From Planctomycetota bacterium (GTDB lineage Bacteria > Planctomycetota > UBA1135 > GCA-002686595), in assembly GCA_020638875.1 (NCBI GenBank), contig JACKHS010000005.1, positions 1 to 64,000 of the forward strand: a DNA stretch of 64,000 bases. The letters are read 5' to 3'. This document shows positions 18,851 to 26,783 of the stretch, one piece after another; positions within the stretch are counted from its first letter, which is position 1, and each line of letters opens with the position of its first letter. Position numbers and translations under genes: made by a program. Below the pieces are notes generated by a model. The model did no database searches. It saw only the letters and a list, made by a program, of their open reading frames with translations, and was not told where the DNA came from.

Positions 18851-19399
18851 TCACTCGGCCAGGGCGGCCAGCAACTCGCGCTGCAGCGCCGCCGCCGGCT
18901 CGAACTCGGCGCAGTCGAGCGCCGCGACCGTCGCGACGAACTCGTCGAGCCCGCGCTGGCCCGCGCGGCGGTAGGCCAGCAGGCGCACCCCGAGCTGGAG
19001 GCCGTCGCAGAGCTTGGCGAGGCGGGCCTCGCGCGTGTCGAGGGCCAGCGCCTCGCGGTGGCGCTCGAGCGCGGCGGGGGAGAGCGGCCCGAGCAGGAGC
19101 TCGGCGGCGCGCTCCTCGGCCGCGCGCTTGGCGCCCGCCGGCAGGAGGCGCGCGCCCGAGCGCGGCAGGTCGCCGAGCAGGGCCTCGGGCGCGTCGTGCA
19201 CCGCGCACAGCGCCACCACCCGGTCGACGTCGAGCGGCGGCGTCACGCGCGGCGCCAGCGCGAGCGCCACCCAGGCCGTCCCCAGCACGTGCGCGGCGAC
19301 GCTCTCGGGAGCCGGCACTCCGCGCTGGATCCAGCCCGTGCGGGGCAGGGCCTCGAGGGGCACGAGGGCGAGCAGGGCGTCGAGGGGACTCTGGGGCAT
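18851..19399 (-). CDS. HD-domain hydrolase, YfbR/5'-nucleotidase-like
   Basis: The 182-aa protein carries the HD metal-binding set: His in ESVAAHVLG, the His-Asp pair in CAVHDAPEALLGD, and the later Asp in AKLCDGLQLG. Order and size fit the YfbR/HDDC2 group that dephosphorylates deoxynucleoside monophosphates, but the substrate is inferred. It is divergent from the DAHP synthase gene across a 169-bp promoter region. Confidence 0.75.
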   Translation of the reverse strand: MPQSPLDALLALVPLEALPRTGWIQRGVPAPESVAAHVLGTAWVALALAPRVTPPLDVDRVVALCAVHDAPEALLGDLPRSGARLLPAGAKRAAEERAAELLLGPLSPAALERHREALALDTREARLAKLCDGLQLGVRLLAYRRAGQRGLDEFVATVAALDCAEFEPAAALQRELLAALAE

Positions 19400-19417
19400 C
19401 GGCGGGGCGGCGGCGGA

Positions 19418-19446
19418 TTGATGGGATTCGGGGGCGATCCTATACT
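19418..19446 (+). promoter_or_regulatory. sigma70-type promoter for the aro-tpi-sec operon
   Basis: TTGATG (19418-19423), 17-nt spacer, TATACT (19441-19446), the best promoter match seen in the window. It would give a leader of about 115 nt before the DAHP synthase ATG. That leader contains a hairpin with CGAGGCC/GGCCTCG arms. Confidence 0.75.
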
Positions 19447-19568
19447 GCCGCGTTCGAAAAGCGCCGCCCGAGGCCCCGCGACGGCCTCGCGGGCGCACGG
19501 CGGGCGGTCCCGCCAGCGCCGTCCCGGCGCCCACCCCAGCCCACCTCCAGGCCCTCGCCGTACCCACG

Positions 19569-20606
19569 ATGCTGCTCCGCCTCCGCAAAGGTTCGGCCGA
19601 GCGCCAGCGCCACGCCGTGCTGGCCCTGGCCGACGAGCTCGGGTACCGCCGCCGCTTCCTCGACCACGCCGAGACGCTGCTCGAGCTGGTCGGCCGCGGC
19701 GCGCCCGAGCACCGCTCGCGCTTCGAGGACCTGGCCGCCGTGGCGGAGGTGCTCGACGCCGGCGACGCGCGCGAGCGCCACGAGCGCGGCGACCGCGACG
19801 ACACGGTCGTGACCGCCGGCGACGCGCGCTTCGGCGGCGGCGACCTGTCGATCATCGCCGGACCGTGCGCGGTGGAGGACGTCGACCGCCTGCTCGAGAT
19901 CGCGCGCGCGGTCAAGGCGCGCGGCGCGACGCTGCTGCGCGGCGGCGCGTTCAAGCCGCGCACCTCGCCGTACTCGTTCCAGGGCCTCGGTCGCCCGGGC
20001 CTCGAGAGGCTCGCGCGCGTGCGCGCCGAGGTCGGCCTGGGCGTCGTGACCGAGGTGCTCGAGACGCGCGAGGTCGAGCACGTCGCCGAGGTGGCCGACA
20101 TGATCCAGATCGGCGCGCGCTCGATGGCGAGCACGCCGCTCCTGCTCGAGGTCGGCCGCACCGGCAAGCCCGTGCTGCTCAAGCGCGGCTTCGGCGCCAC
20201 GGTGCGCGAGCTCCTGATGGCGGCCGAGTTCGTGCTCTCGACCGGCAACGAACAGATCGTGCTGTGCGAGCGCGGCGTGCGCGGCTTCGACCGCGTGACG
20301 CGCAACCTGCTCGACGTGGGCGCGGTGGCGCACCTCAAGCGCGCGACGCACCTGCCCGTGATCGTCGACCCCTCTCACGCCGCGGGCCGCGCGGACCTCG
20401 TGCGCTCGGTGGCGCGCGCGGGCCTGGCCGCCGGCGCCGACGGCCTGATCGTCGAGGTGCACCCGCACCCCGAGGAGGCCCACTCCGACGGTGCGCAGGC
20501 CATCTCGGTGGCCGAGCTCGGGCACGTGGTCGAGGACGCGCGCGCCCTCGCCGCCCTCGACGGCAAGCACCTCGTCCGCCCCGAACGCATCAGCCTCACC
20601 GCCTAG
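19569..20606 (+). CDS. 3-deoxy-7-phosphoheptulonate synthase (DAHP synthase, type I-beta)
   Basis: First step of aromatic biosynthesis: condenses phosphoenolpyruvate with erythrose-4-phosphate. Residues 1-90 form a small N-terminal domain (ferredoxin-like/ACT-like in this class, often the feedback site). The barrel has IIAGPCAVED, LLRGGAFKPRTSPYSFQG, IQIGARSM, VLLKRGFGAT, IVLCERGVRGF, PVIVDPSHAAGR and LIVEVHPHPE, including the metal-binding Cys, His and Glu positions. Length (345 aa) is right for AroF/AroA(G) enzymes without a chorismate mutase domain. It is first in a plus-strand run with tpiA and secG and has a good promoter upstream. Confidence 0.95.
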   Translation: MLLRLRKGSAERQRHAVLALADELGYRRRFLDHAETLLELVGRGAPEHRSRFEDLAAVAEVLDAGDARERHERGDRDDTVVTAGDARFGGGDLSIIAGPCAVEDVDRLLEIARAVKARGATLLRGGAFKPRTSPYSFQGLGRPGLERLARVRAEVGLGVVTEVLETREVEHVAEVADMIQIGARSMASTPLLLEVGRTGKPVLLKRGFGATVRELLMAAEFVLSTGNEQIVLCERGVRGFDRVTRNLLDVGAVAHLKRATHLPVIVDPSHAAGRADLVRSVARAGLAAGADGLIVEVHPHPEEAHSDGAQAISVAELGHVVEDARALAALDGKHLVRPERISLTA

Positions 20607-20632
20607 CTCCTCTGCGCCTCGCGCCCCTCGCC

Positions 20633-21388
20633 ATGAGAACGCCCTACCTCGCCGGCAACTGGAAGATGAACCTCGACCGCCGCGCGGCCCTCGACCTCGT
20701 GGGCACGCTGCGCGAGCACGTCGGCACCCGCACCGACGTCGAGGTCGCGGTCTTCCCGCCCTTCGTCTACATCGACGAGGTCGCGCGCGCGCTGGCCGGC
20801 TCGCCGGTGCGCGTCGGCGCGCAGAACTGCTGCGACGAGGAGAAGGGCGCCTTCACCGGCGAGGTCTCCGTCTCGCAACTGCGCGACGTCGGCGCGGAGA
20901 TCGTCGTGCTCGGCCACTCCGAGCGGCGCCACATCTACGGCGAGGCCGACGAGCTCGTGAACCGCAAGGCGCAGCGCGCGCTCGACGGCGGCCTCGACGT
21001 GATCCTGTGCGTCGGCGAGACGCTCGAGGAGCGCAAGGGCGGGCTGACCGAGAAGGTCGTGCGCACGCAGCTCCAGGGCGGCCTGGCCGGCGTCGCCACG
21101 CGCGACATGGACCGCGTGACGATCGCCTACGAGCCCGTGTGGGCCATCGGCACCGGCGTCGTCGCCACGCCCGCGCAGGCCGGCGAGGTGCACGCCTACG
21201 TGCGCGGCCTGCTCTCGGGCCTGTTCTCCACCGACGTCGCCCAGACCGTGCGCATCCAGTACGGCGGCAGCGTCAAGGCCTCCAACGTGAAGGAGCTGAT
21301 GGCCGTCGGCGACGTCGACGGCGCGCTCGTCGGCGGCGCCTCCTTGAAGGCCGACGACTTCCTTCCGATCCTCGACTTCGCCCGCTAG
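20633..21388 (+). CDS. tpiA: triosephosphate isomerase
   Basis: Interconverts dihydroxyacetone phosphate and glyceraldehyde-3-phosphate in glycolysis. It is 251 aa, the standard length. N-terminal AGNWKMN carries the active-site Asn and Lys. The catalytic His lies in VLGHSERRHIYGE, and the catalytic Glu with the flexible loop in AYEPVWAIGTGVVATP. Phosphate-binding IQYGGSVKASN and LVGGASLK close the barrel. It lies 26 bp after the DAHP synthase gene. Confidence 0.98.
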   Translation: MRTPYLAGNWKMNLDRRAALDLVGTLREHVGTRTDVEVAVFPPFVYIDEVARALAGSPVRVGAQNCCDEEKGAFTGEVSVSQLRDVGAEIVVLGHSERRHIYGEADELVNRKAQRALDGGLDVILCVGETLEERKGGLTEKVVRTQLQGGLAGVATRDMDRVTIAYEPVWAIGTGVVATPAQAGEVHAYVRGLLSGLFSTDVAQTVRIQYGGSVKASNVKELMAVGDVDGALVGGASLKADDFLPILDFAR

Positions 21389-21442
21389 CCGCGCGCCGCC
21401 GCGCTCCAGCCTCCTTCGCGAGCCCAGCCTCCTCCTCGAGCC

Positions 21443-21757
21443 ATGTCCCTGCTCACCATCCTCCTCTACATCGTCTTCGTCCTCGCGGCCATCGTGCTGA
21501 CGGTCGTCATCCTGCTCCAGGAGGGCAAGGGCGGCGGCTTCGGCGACGCGCTCGGCACCGCCGGCACGCAGACCTTCGGCGTCGCGACCAAGGGCATCCA
21601 GACCTTCACCGGCATCGTCGCCGGCGTGTTCCTGGTCAGCGCCTTCCTGATCCACTACTTCAACCGCCTGTCGGGCGAGTCGTCCTTGGTGGGCGGCACG
21701 CCCAGCGCGGTCGAAGCGCCCGCCGACGGCGGCGGTGCGGGCGGCGGCGGCGAGTGA
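21443..21757 (+). CDS. secG: preprotein translocase subunit SecG
   Basis: Small membrane subunit of the SecYEG channel. The 104-aa protein has two transmembrane helices (ILLYIVFVLAAIVLTVVILL; VAGVFLVSAFLIHYF) joined by the conserved Gly-rich loop (QEGKGGGFGDALG). The C-terminus is a short Gly/Ala tail. tpiA followed by secG is a common bacterial gene order. The stop overlaps an alternative GTG for pyrE. Confidence 0.93.
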   Translation: MSLLTILLYIVFVLAAIVLTVVILLQEGKGGGFGDALGTAGTQTFGVATKGIQTFTGIVAGVFLVSAFLIHYFNRLSGESSLVGGTPSAVEAPADGGGAGGGGE

Positions 21758-21768
21758 CGGAGGCGCAC

Positions 21769-22362
21769 GTGGACACCGAGACCGTCCTCGAGCACTTCCG
21801 CGCCACCGGGGCCTTGCTCGAGGGGCACTTCGAGCTCTCCTCGGGGCTGCACTCCGACCGCTACTTCCAGTGCGCGCTCGTGCTCTGCGAGCCGTGGCGC
21901 GCCGAGGCGCTGGCGCGGGCCTTCGCCGCGAAGGTCGAGACCGAGGTCGACGTCGTCGTCGGCCCCGCGATGGGCGCGGTCGTGTGGGCGCACGAGGTCG
22001 GCCGCGCGCTCGGCAAGCGCGCGCTGTTCACCGAGCGCAAGGACGGCGTGATGAGCCTGCGCCGCGGCTTCGGCTTCCGGCCCGGCGAGCGCGTGCTGCT
22101 CGTCGAGGACGTGCTGACCACCGGCGGCTCCGCGCGCGAGGTGATCGAGGTCGTCGAGGCGCACGGCGCGCAGGTCGTCGCCTGCGGCTGCCTGGTGAAC
22201 CGCTCCGGCAAGAACCCCTTCGCCGACCTCGGCCTGCCGCTGACCGAGCTCGTGCGACTCGAGGTGCAGACGTGGGAGCCCTCCGCGTGCCCGCGCTGCG
22301 CCGAAGGCTCGCCGGCCGTGAAGCCCGGCAGCCGCACCGTCGCGACGGGAGGCGGCGCTTGA
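21769..22362 (+). CDS. pyrE: orotate phosphoribosyltransferase
   Basis: Converts orotate and PRPP to OMP in pyrimidine synthesis. It contains the substrate-loop start GALLEGHFELSSGLHS, a lysine-bearing catalytic loop (FTERKDGVMSLRRGF) and the PRPP-binding signature LLVEDVLTTGGSAREV. The 197-aa form starts at GTG 21769, preceded at 5 nt by GGAGG. A GTG at 21754 overlapping the secG stop would add five residues and cannot be excluded. Ends CPRC, with a Cys pair in the tail. Its stop overlaps the TTG of yicC. Confidence 0.94.
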   Translation: MDTETVLEHFRATGALLEGHFELSSGLHSDRYFQCALVLCEPWRAEALARAFAAKVETEVDVVVGPAMGAVVWAHEVGRALGKRALFTERKDGVMSLRRGFGFRPGERVLLVEDVLTTGGSAREVIEVVEAHGAQVVACGCLVNRSGKNPFADLGLPLTELVRLEVQTWEPSACPRCAEGSPAVKPGSRTVATGGGA

Positions 22363-23234
22363 TCCGCTCGATGACCGGCTTCGGCCTCGGCGAGGCCGCG
22401 GCCAAGGGCCTGACGGTCCGCACCGAGATCCGCACGGTCAACCACCGCTTCCTGCAGCCGCGCCTGCGCTTGCCGCAGGAGTTCGCCGAGCTCGAGCCGC
22501 TCGTCGACGCCGAGCTGAAGAAGGCGCTCGCGCGCGGCGCCGTGACGCTGACGGTCAACGTCACGCGCTCGGCCGCGCCGACGGCGGTGAAGGTCGACGA
22601 GGAGGTGGCCAAGCGCTACGTCCAGCTCCTGCGCCGCATGGGCAAGAAGCTCGAGCTGCCGGACGACCTCTCGCTCGCGCACCTCGCCGCGCTGCCGGGC
22701 GTGATCTCGACGCCCAGCGACGACCAGGGTCACCAGCGCGACGCCAAGCTGGTGCTCGCGTCGGTGCGCGCCGCGCTGAAGAACCTGGTCGAGATGCGCG
22801 AGGTCGAGGGCAAGAGCCTCGAGGCCGACCTGCGCAAGCACGCCAAGGCCATCGCCGCGCTGCGCAACAAGGTCGCCAAGCGCATGCCCGAGGTCGTCAA
22901 GGCGCACCACGAGAACGTGCGCCAGCGCGCCGCGCGCCTGATGGAGGGCGTGCAGCTCGACCCGAAGGACCTCGCCCGCGAGCTGGCCCTGCTCGCCGAG
23001 AAGACCGACGTCAGCGAGGAGCTCGCGCGCCTCGACAGCCACCTGCAGCAGCTCGACACCGTGCTCGGCCAGGGCGGCGAGGTCGGCCGCAAGCTCGACT
23101 TCCTCGTGCAGGAGATCTACCGCGAGGCCAACACCATCGGCTCGAAGGCCAACGACGCCCAGGTGGCGCACTGGGTGGTCGACCTGAAGACGCACATCGA
23201 ACGCGTGCGCGAGCAGGTGCAGAACGTGGAGTGA
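22359..23234 (+). CDS. yicC: YicC family endoribonuclease
   Basis: The 291-aa protein opens with the family hallmark SMTGFGLGEA and has VNHRFLQPRLRLP, then a long alpha-helical middle and the C-terminal DUF1732 motif (DVSEELARLDSHLQQ...GRKLDFLVQEIYREANTIGSKAND). E. coli YicC is an endoribonuclease linked to sRNA turnover. The TTG at 22359 was preferred because GGGAGG ends 6 nt upstream and TTG overlaps the pyrE stop; ATG at 22371 is too far from it. yicC commonly precedes gmk, but here a SIR2-like gene and a GNAT gene lie between them. Confidence 0.95.
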   Translation: MIRSMTGFGLGEAAAKGLTVRTEIRTVNHRFLQPRLRLPQEFAELEPLVDAELKKALARGAVTLTVNVTRSAAPTAVKVDEEVAKRYVQLLRRMGKKLELPDDLSLAHLAALPGVISTPSDDQGHQRDAKLVLASVRAALKNLVEMREVEGKSLEADLRKHAKAIAALRNKVAKRMPEVVKAHHENVRQRAARLMEGVQLDPKDLARELALLAEKTDVSEELARLDSHLQQLDTVLGQGGEVGRKLDFLVQEIYREANTIGSKANDAQVAHWVVDLKTHIERVREQVQNVE

Positions 23235-23277
23235 GCGGACGACATCAGCCCGGGAGAGCACTGCTTCGATTTCGACC

Positions 23278-24300
23278 ATGAACACCAAGCTCGTGCTGTT
23301 CCTTGGAGCTGGGTTCTCGGCGCCGTTTGGCCACCCAGTCATGTCGGGGTTCCGAAGCGCTGCGGAAGACAGCGGGACGCTGTCGCGCGACGAGCTCTCG
23401 TTTCTGAGCGAGCTTTGGGAGAGGGCGAGGAATGCGAATGCTTTTCTCGCGAGCTCGCAGTTCAACCTCGAGGACATTCTCTCCTTCTTCGTGATGAAGG
23501 AGAGGTTGGACGATGCGGGCGAGCGAGAGGATGCAGATAGACTGAAGCTAATCCTTGCGAAGGTCTACACACATACACGCAATACGCGAGGGTATTGGCG
23601 CGCATACGATGTCCTTCGCAAGTTCCTTGGCCCTGCAGCTGAGGGGAAGGCGGTCGACATCAGCGTCATCACGACGAACTACGACTTGAACGCCGAGAGC
23701 GCGTTCTATCGCCTAGGCATGCCGTTGAGCCTGGGCTTCCCGGCAGAGGCTGTGGAACGTCAAGCTGGGATTGTGACGGGGAATCTCTATGGCGCTGGGG
23801 GTCCACTGCTCTACAAGCTCCACGGGTCCGTGAACTGGTATCTGGACTCTGCGTCCGGCTCGGTAGGCGTCGAAGGTCGCATTGTCAGTGTCTTCGATCA
23901 TCATGGTGCCGACATGCCCGAGCTCCCATGGCCGTGCGCCGGGGACTATCACAGGGACTTCGAGCAGGGGGTCCCACTAATCGTGGCGCCCTCCTTTCTG
24001 AAGCCCGCGCTGGACGGTCCGCTGCCGAAAGCCTGGCGTGGAGCCTCGCAGGCGATTTCGGAGGCAAGGCACCTGGTCTTCATTGGATACAGCTTCCCGC
24101 CCACAGATGTTGAGATGCGCTACTTCCTTGCGCACTCGCTTGGAAGGAATGCCGGGCTTCGGTCAATCTCGATCGTAGACACTCGGGCGAATGACATCGT
24201 CGCGCGATTGCGCGCTCCAGGTAGCTGGGCTGGAGCGCACTTCCAGGAACTACTGCGTCCCATCGAAGGTGATTGGACGAGGAGCAAGCTGATCCTCTGA
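23278..24300 (+). CDS. stand-alone SIR2-like protein (candidate NADase / defence effector)
   Basis: The 340-aa protein has the SIR2-type NAD-binding start (FLGAGFSAPFG, residues 8-18). The Asn motif is ITTNYD (131-136, Asn134), the catalytic-His motif YKLHGSVNW (His182), and a late GYSFPPTD motif (~269). This is the SIR2-like form found in anti-phage proteins such as ThsA and DSR, where it cleaves NAD+. There is no second sensor domain, no transmembrane helix and no obvious partner. Composition is unlike its neighbours: 23521-23580 is 50% GC and 22381-22440 is 75% by direct count. It splits the usual yicC-gmk order, which suggests acquisition. Its role in defence is inference. Confidence 0.82.
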   Translation: MNTKLVLFLGAGFSAPFGHPVMSGFRSAAEDSGTLSRDELSFLSELWERARNANAFLASSQFNLEDILSFFVMKERLDDAGEREDADRLKLILAKVYTHTRNTRGYWRAYDVLRKFLGPAAEGKAVDISVITTNYDLNAESAFYRLGMPLSLGFPAEAVERQAGIVTGNLYGAGGPLLYKLHGSVNWYLDSASGSVGVEGRIVSVFDHHGADMPELPWPCAGDYHRDFEQGVPLIVAPSFLKPALDGPLPKAWRGASQAISEARHLVFIGYSFPPTDVEMRYFLAHSLGRNAGLRSISIVDTRANDIVARLRAPGSWAGAHFQELLRPIEGDWTRSKLIL

Positions 24301-24317
24301 GCTCCGGGAACAGGCAC

Positions 24318-24911
24318 ATGACGACCCCCTGGCTCCCGGCGCGCGAGCTGCGCGGGCACGGCGTGGTGCTCGAGCCGCTCGACGAGGCGCACGACGAGGC
24401 GCTGCGCGACGCGGCGTGCGAGCTCGAGCCGCTGTGGTACACGCTCGTGCCGACGGCCGAGAGCATCGACGCCTACCTCGCCGACGCGCGGCGCATGGAG
24501 GCGGACGGCAGCGCGCGGGTCTTCGTCGTGCGGCGCGCCGCGAACGGGCACGTCGTGGGCTCCACGCGCTTCTGCAACGTGGACGCGGCGAACCGGCGGC
24601 TCGAGATCGGCTACACCTGGCTCGTGCCCGCGGTGCGGCGCACGGCGGTGAACAGCGCGTGCAAGCTGCTCCTGCTCGAGCACGCGTTCGAGGTCGGCGG
24701 CGCGATCGCGGTCGAGTTCCGCACGCACGGACACAACCGCCGCTCGCGCGCGGCCATCGAACGGCTGGGGGCCAAGCAGGACGGCGTGCTGCGCCAGCAC
24801 CGGCGCGACGCCGACGGCGCCTTCCGCGACACGGTGGTCTACTCGATCCTCGACAGCGAGTGGCCGACCGTGCGCAAGGGCCTCCAGGCGGCCCTCGCCG
24901 GGCGCGGCTGA
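24318..24911 (+). CDS. GNAT family N-acetyltransferase (RimJ/RimL-like)
   Basis: The 197-aa protein follows the RimL-like pattern. It starts with a substrate strand (GHGVVLEPLDEAHDEALRDA), then VVGSTRFCNVDAANRRLEIGYTW, an acetyl-CoA region (VRRTAVNSACKLLLLEHAFE) and RTHGHNRRSRAAIERLGAKQDGVL, whose N-x-x-S-x-x-A-I/E-x-x-G pattern is typical. ATG 24318 was chosen; the frame also opens upstream inside the SIR2 gene. GC-rich like the host. Acceptor unknown. Confidence 0.88.
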   Translation: MTTPWLPARELRGHGVVLEPLDEAHDEALRDAACELEPLWYTLVPTAESIDAYLADARRMEADGSARVFVVRRAANGHVVGSTRFCNVDAANRRLEIGYTWLVPAVRRTAVNSACKLLLLEHAFEVGGAIAVEFRTHGHNRRSRAAIERLGAKQDGVLRQHRRDADGAFRDTVVYSILDSEWPTVRKGLQAALAGRG

Positions 24912-24920
24912 CGCTCGGCC

Positions 24921-24948
24921 TTGATGCCCTGCGGCGCGGCCCTATCCT
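24921..24948 (+). promoter_or_regulatory. promoter giving a probable leaderless gmk transcript
   Basis: TTGATG (24921-24926), 16-nt spacer, TATCCT (24943-24948). Only 7 nt separate the -10 from the gmk ATG at 24956, so transcription should begin at or beside the start codon. Confidence 0.6.
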
Positions 24949-24955
24949 TCCGGCG

Positions 24956-25540
24956 ATGACCTCTCCCGGGAAGATGGTGGTGATCTCCGGGCCCTCGGGC
25001 GCGGGCAAGAGCACCGTGTGCAAGCGCATCCTCGAGGACCCGCGCGTGCAGTTCTCGGTCTCGGCGACGACGCGCGCGAAGCGGCCCGGCGAGGTCGACG
25101 GGCGCGACTACTACTTCCTCGACAAGGAGACCTTCCGCAAGAAGGTCGCGGCGGGGGAGTTCCTCGAGTCGGCCAGCGTGCACGGGAACATGTACGGCAC
25201 GCTGCGCAAGCCCGTCGAGGACGCGATGGCGGCGGGCAAGCACGTGCTGCTCGAGATCGACGTGCAGGGCGCGCTGCAGCTCAAGGACCAGGACGTCCCG
25301 GGCCTGCACATCTTCATCGCGCCGCCGAGCTTCGAGGAGCTGCGCCGCCGGCTGGTGGGGCGCGCGACCGACGCGCCCGAGGTGATCGAGCGGCGCCTCG
25401 CGAAGGCCGAGGACGAGTACCGCGAGCGCGTGAAGTACGACCACGTGGTGGTGAACGACGACCTCGAGCGCTGCGTCGCCGAGGTGCGGCGCCTGATCGG
25501 GCTCGACGGGCCGCCCACCGGCGCCGGGGGTGCCGCGTGA
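24956..25540 (+). CDS. gmk: guanylate kinase
   Basis: Phosphorylates GMP to GDP with ATP. The 194-aa protein has the P-loop ISGPSGAGKSTVCKRIL, the GMP-binding SVSATTRAKRPGEVDGRDYYF, the core motif VLLEIDVQGALQLK, and the lid with IAPPSFEELRRRLVGRATD. C-terminal YDHVVVNDDLERCVAEV is also typical. ATG 24956 begins the homology. Its TGA overlaps the GTG of coaC (GTGA, 25537-25540). Confidence 0.97.
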   Translation: MTSPGKMVVISGPSGAGKSTVCKRILEDPRVQFSVSATTRAKRPGEVDGRDYYFLDKETFRKKVAAGEFLESASVHGNMYGTLRKPVEDAMAAGKHVLLEIDVQGALQLKDQDVPGLHIFIAPPSFEELRRRLVGRATDAPEVIERRLAKAEDEYRERVKYDHVVVNDDLERCVAEVRRLIGLDGPPTGAGGAA

Positions 25541-26082
25541 CGCGCGTGCTGCTCGGCGTGAGCGCCTCGGTGGCGCTCTACAAGGCGTGCGACCTCGCCA
25601 GCAAGCTGACGCAGGACGGCGACGAGGTGCGCTGCGTGCTGACGCGCAACGCGGCCAAGCTCGTGGCGCCGCAGCTCTTCGAGGCCGTCACCGGCCGGCC
25701 CGCGGCGACCGACGAGTTCGGCGCGGAGCGCGAGGGCGCGATGGACCACATCGCGCTGGCGCGCTGGGCCGAGGCGCTCGTCGTCGCGCCCGCGACGGCC
25801 GCGCTGATCGGGCGGCTCGCGCACGGGCTCGCGGACGACCTGCTCGGCACGCTCGCGCTGGCGATCGACCCCGCGCGCGTGCCGCGGCTCGTCGCGCCGG
25901 CGATGAACCCGGTCATGTACGCCTCCGCGCCGGTGCAGCGCAACCTCGCGCGCCTGGTGGAGGACGGCTGGACGCTGTGCGAGCCCGACACCGGGCGCGT
26001 GGCGTGCGAGGACGTCGGCCCCGGGCGCCTGGCCGAGCCCGAGCGCCTGCGCGCGGCGCTGCGCGCGCTCCTGGGGAGCTGA
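25537..26082 (+). CDS. coaC: phosphopantothenoylcysteine decarboxylase (CoaC-type flavoprotein)
   Basis: FMN enzyme that decarboxylates phosphopantothenoylcysteine in coenzyme A synthesis. The 181-aa protein starts GVSASVALYKACDLASKL, has the catalytic His in MDHIALARWAEALVVAPAT and the PAMNPVMY motif. The substrate clamp reads RVACEDVGPGRLAEP, with Cys conserved but Glu where the bifunctional enzymes have Gly. The usual CoaBC fusion is split here, with the ligase as the next gene after a 3-bp gap. Confidence 0.92.
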   Translation: MTRVLLGVSASVALYKACDLASKLTQDGDEVRCVLTRNAAKLVAPQLFEAVTGRPAATDEFGAEREGAMDHIALARWAEALVVAPATAALIGRLAHGLADDLLGTLALAIDPARVPRLVAPAMNPVMYASAPVQRNLARLVEDGWTLCEPDTGRVACEDVGPGRLAEPERLRAALRALLGS

Positions 26083-26085
26083 GCC

Positions 26086-26721
26086 GTGGCGCGGCGCCGG
26101 CGGGTGGTGGTCACGGCGGGGCCCACGCGCGAGCACGTGGACCCGGTGCGCTTCCTCTCCAACGAGTCCAGCGGGCGCATGGGCTTCGCCATCGCGGCGG
26201 CCGCCGCGGCGCGCGGCGACCACGTGACGCTCGTGGCCGGGCCGGTGGCGCTGCCCACGCCCGCGGGCGTCCGGCGCGTGGACGTGGTCAGCGCGCGCGA
26301 GATGCTGACGGCCGTGCGCGACGCCTTCCAGGAGGCCGACGCGCTGTTCATGTGCGCCGCCGTGTGCGACTGGCGACCGCGCCGGCGGCTGGCCGGAAAG
26401 TGGCGAAAAAAGGACGATGGCGCCGAAACGGCGCGCTTGGAGTTGGTCCGCAACCCCGATATCGTGGCCACCGTAGCGCGGAAGAAGGGCGAGCGCCTCG
26501 TGGTCGCCTTCGCCCTGGAGACCGGTGACGGGCTCCGCCGCGCCCAGGCCAAGATGCGACGCAAGGGAACGGACTACATCGTGCTGAACGACGCCTCGGC
26601 GTTGTCCGCCGCCCGTGCGAGCGTGACCCTCCTCGGTCGGGACGGCAGCGTCCTGCGGCTCCGGGGCCGCGCCAAGGAGGAGATCGCCGAGGTCCTCGTG
26701 GGCCTCGCGCCGCCGGCCTGA
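26086..26721 (+). CDS. coaB: phosphopantothenate-cysteine ligase (CoaB-type)
   Basis: Joins cysteine to phosphopantothenate, the step before CoaC. The 211-aa protein has TAGPTREHVDPVRFLSNESSG (start of the DFP fold), MGFAIAAAAAARGDHVTLVAGP, the N-terminal dimer/active-site Asp region MCAAVCDWRPRR, and LVRNPDIVATV / VVAFALETGD with DYIVLNDAS near the end. It uses a GTG start directly after coaC. Split CoaC/CoaB genes occur in some bacteria; the order decarboxylase then ligase matches the domain order of the fused enzyme. Confidence 0.92.
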   Translation: MARRRRVVVTAGPTREHVDPVRFLSNESSGRMGFAIAAAAAARGDHVTLVAGPVALPTPAGVRRVDVVSAREMLTAVRDAFQEADALFMCAAVCDWRPRRRLAGKWRKKDDGAETARLELVRNPDIVATVARKKGERLVVAFALETGDGLRRAQAKMRRKGTDYIVLNDASALSAARASVTLLGRDGSVLRLRGRAKEEIAEVLVGLAPPA

Positions 26722-26783
26722 TTCGTCAGGACGAACAGACCTCCCGAGGGGGGCCGCGCCGGGCGCGGAGGGGATCGCAGCGC

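Noticed and set aside
23278..24911. Two-gene defence system of SIR2 plus GNAT
   Set aside because: The GNAT gene is host-like in GC and belongs to a common RimL-type family. No evidence ties it to the SIR2 gene beyond being adjacent.
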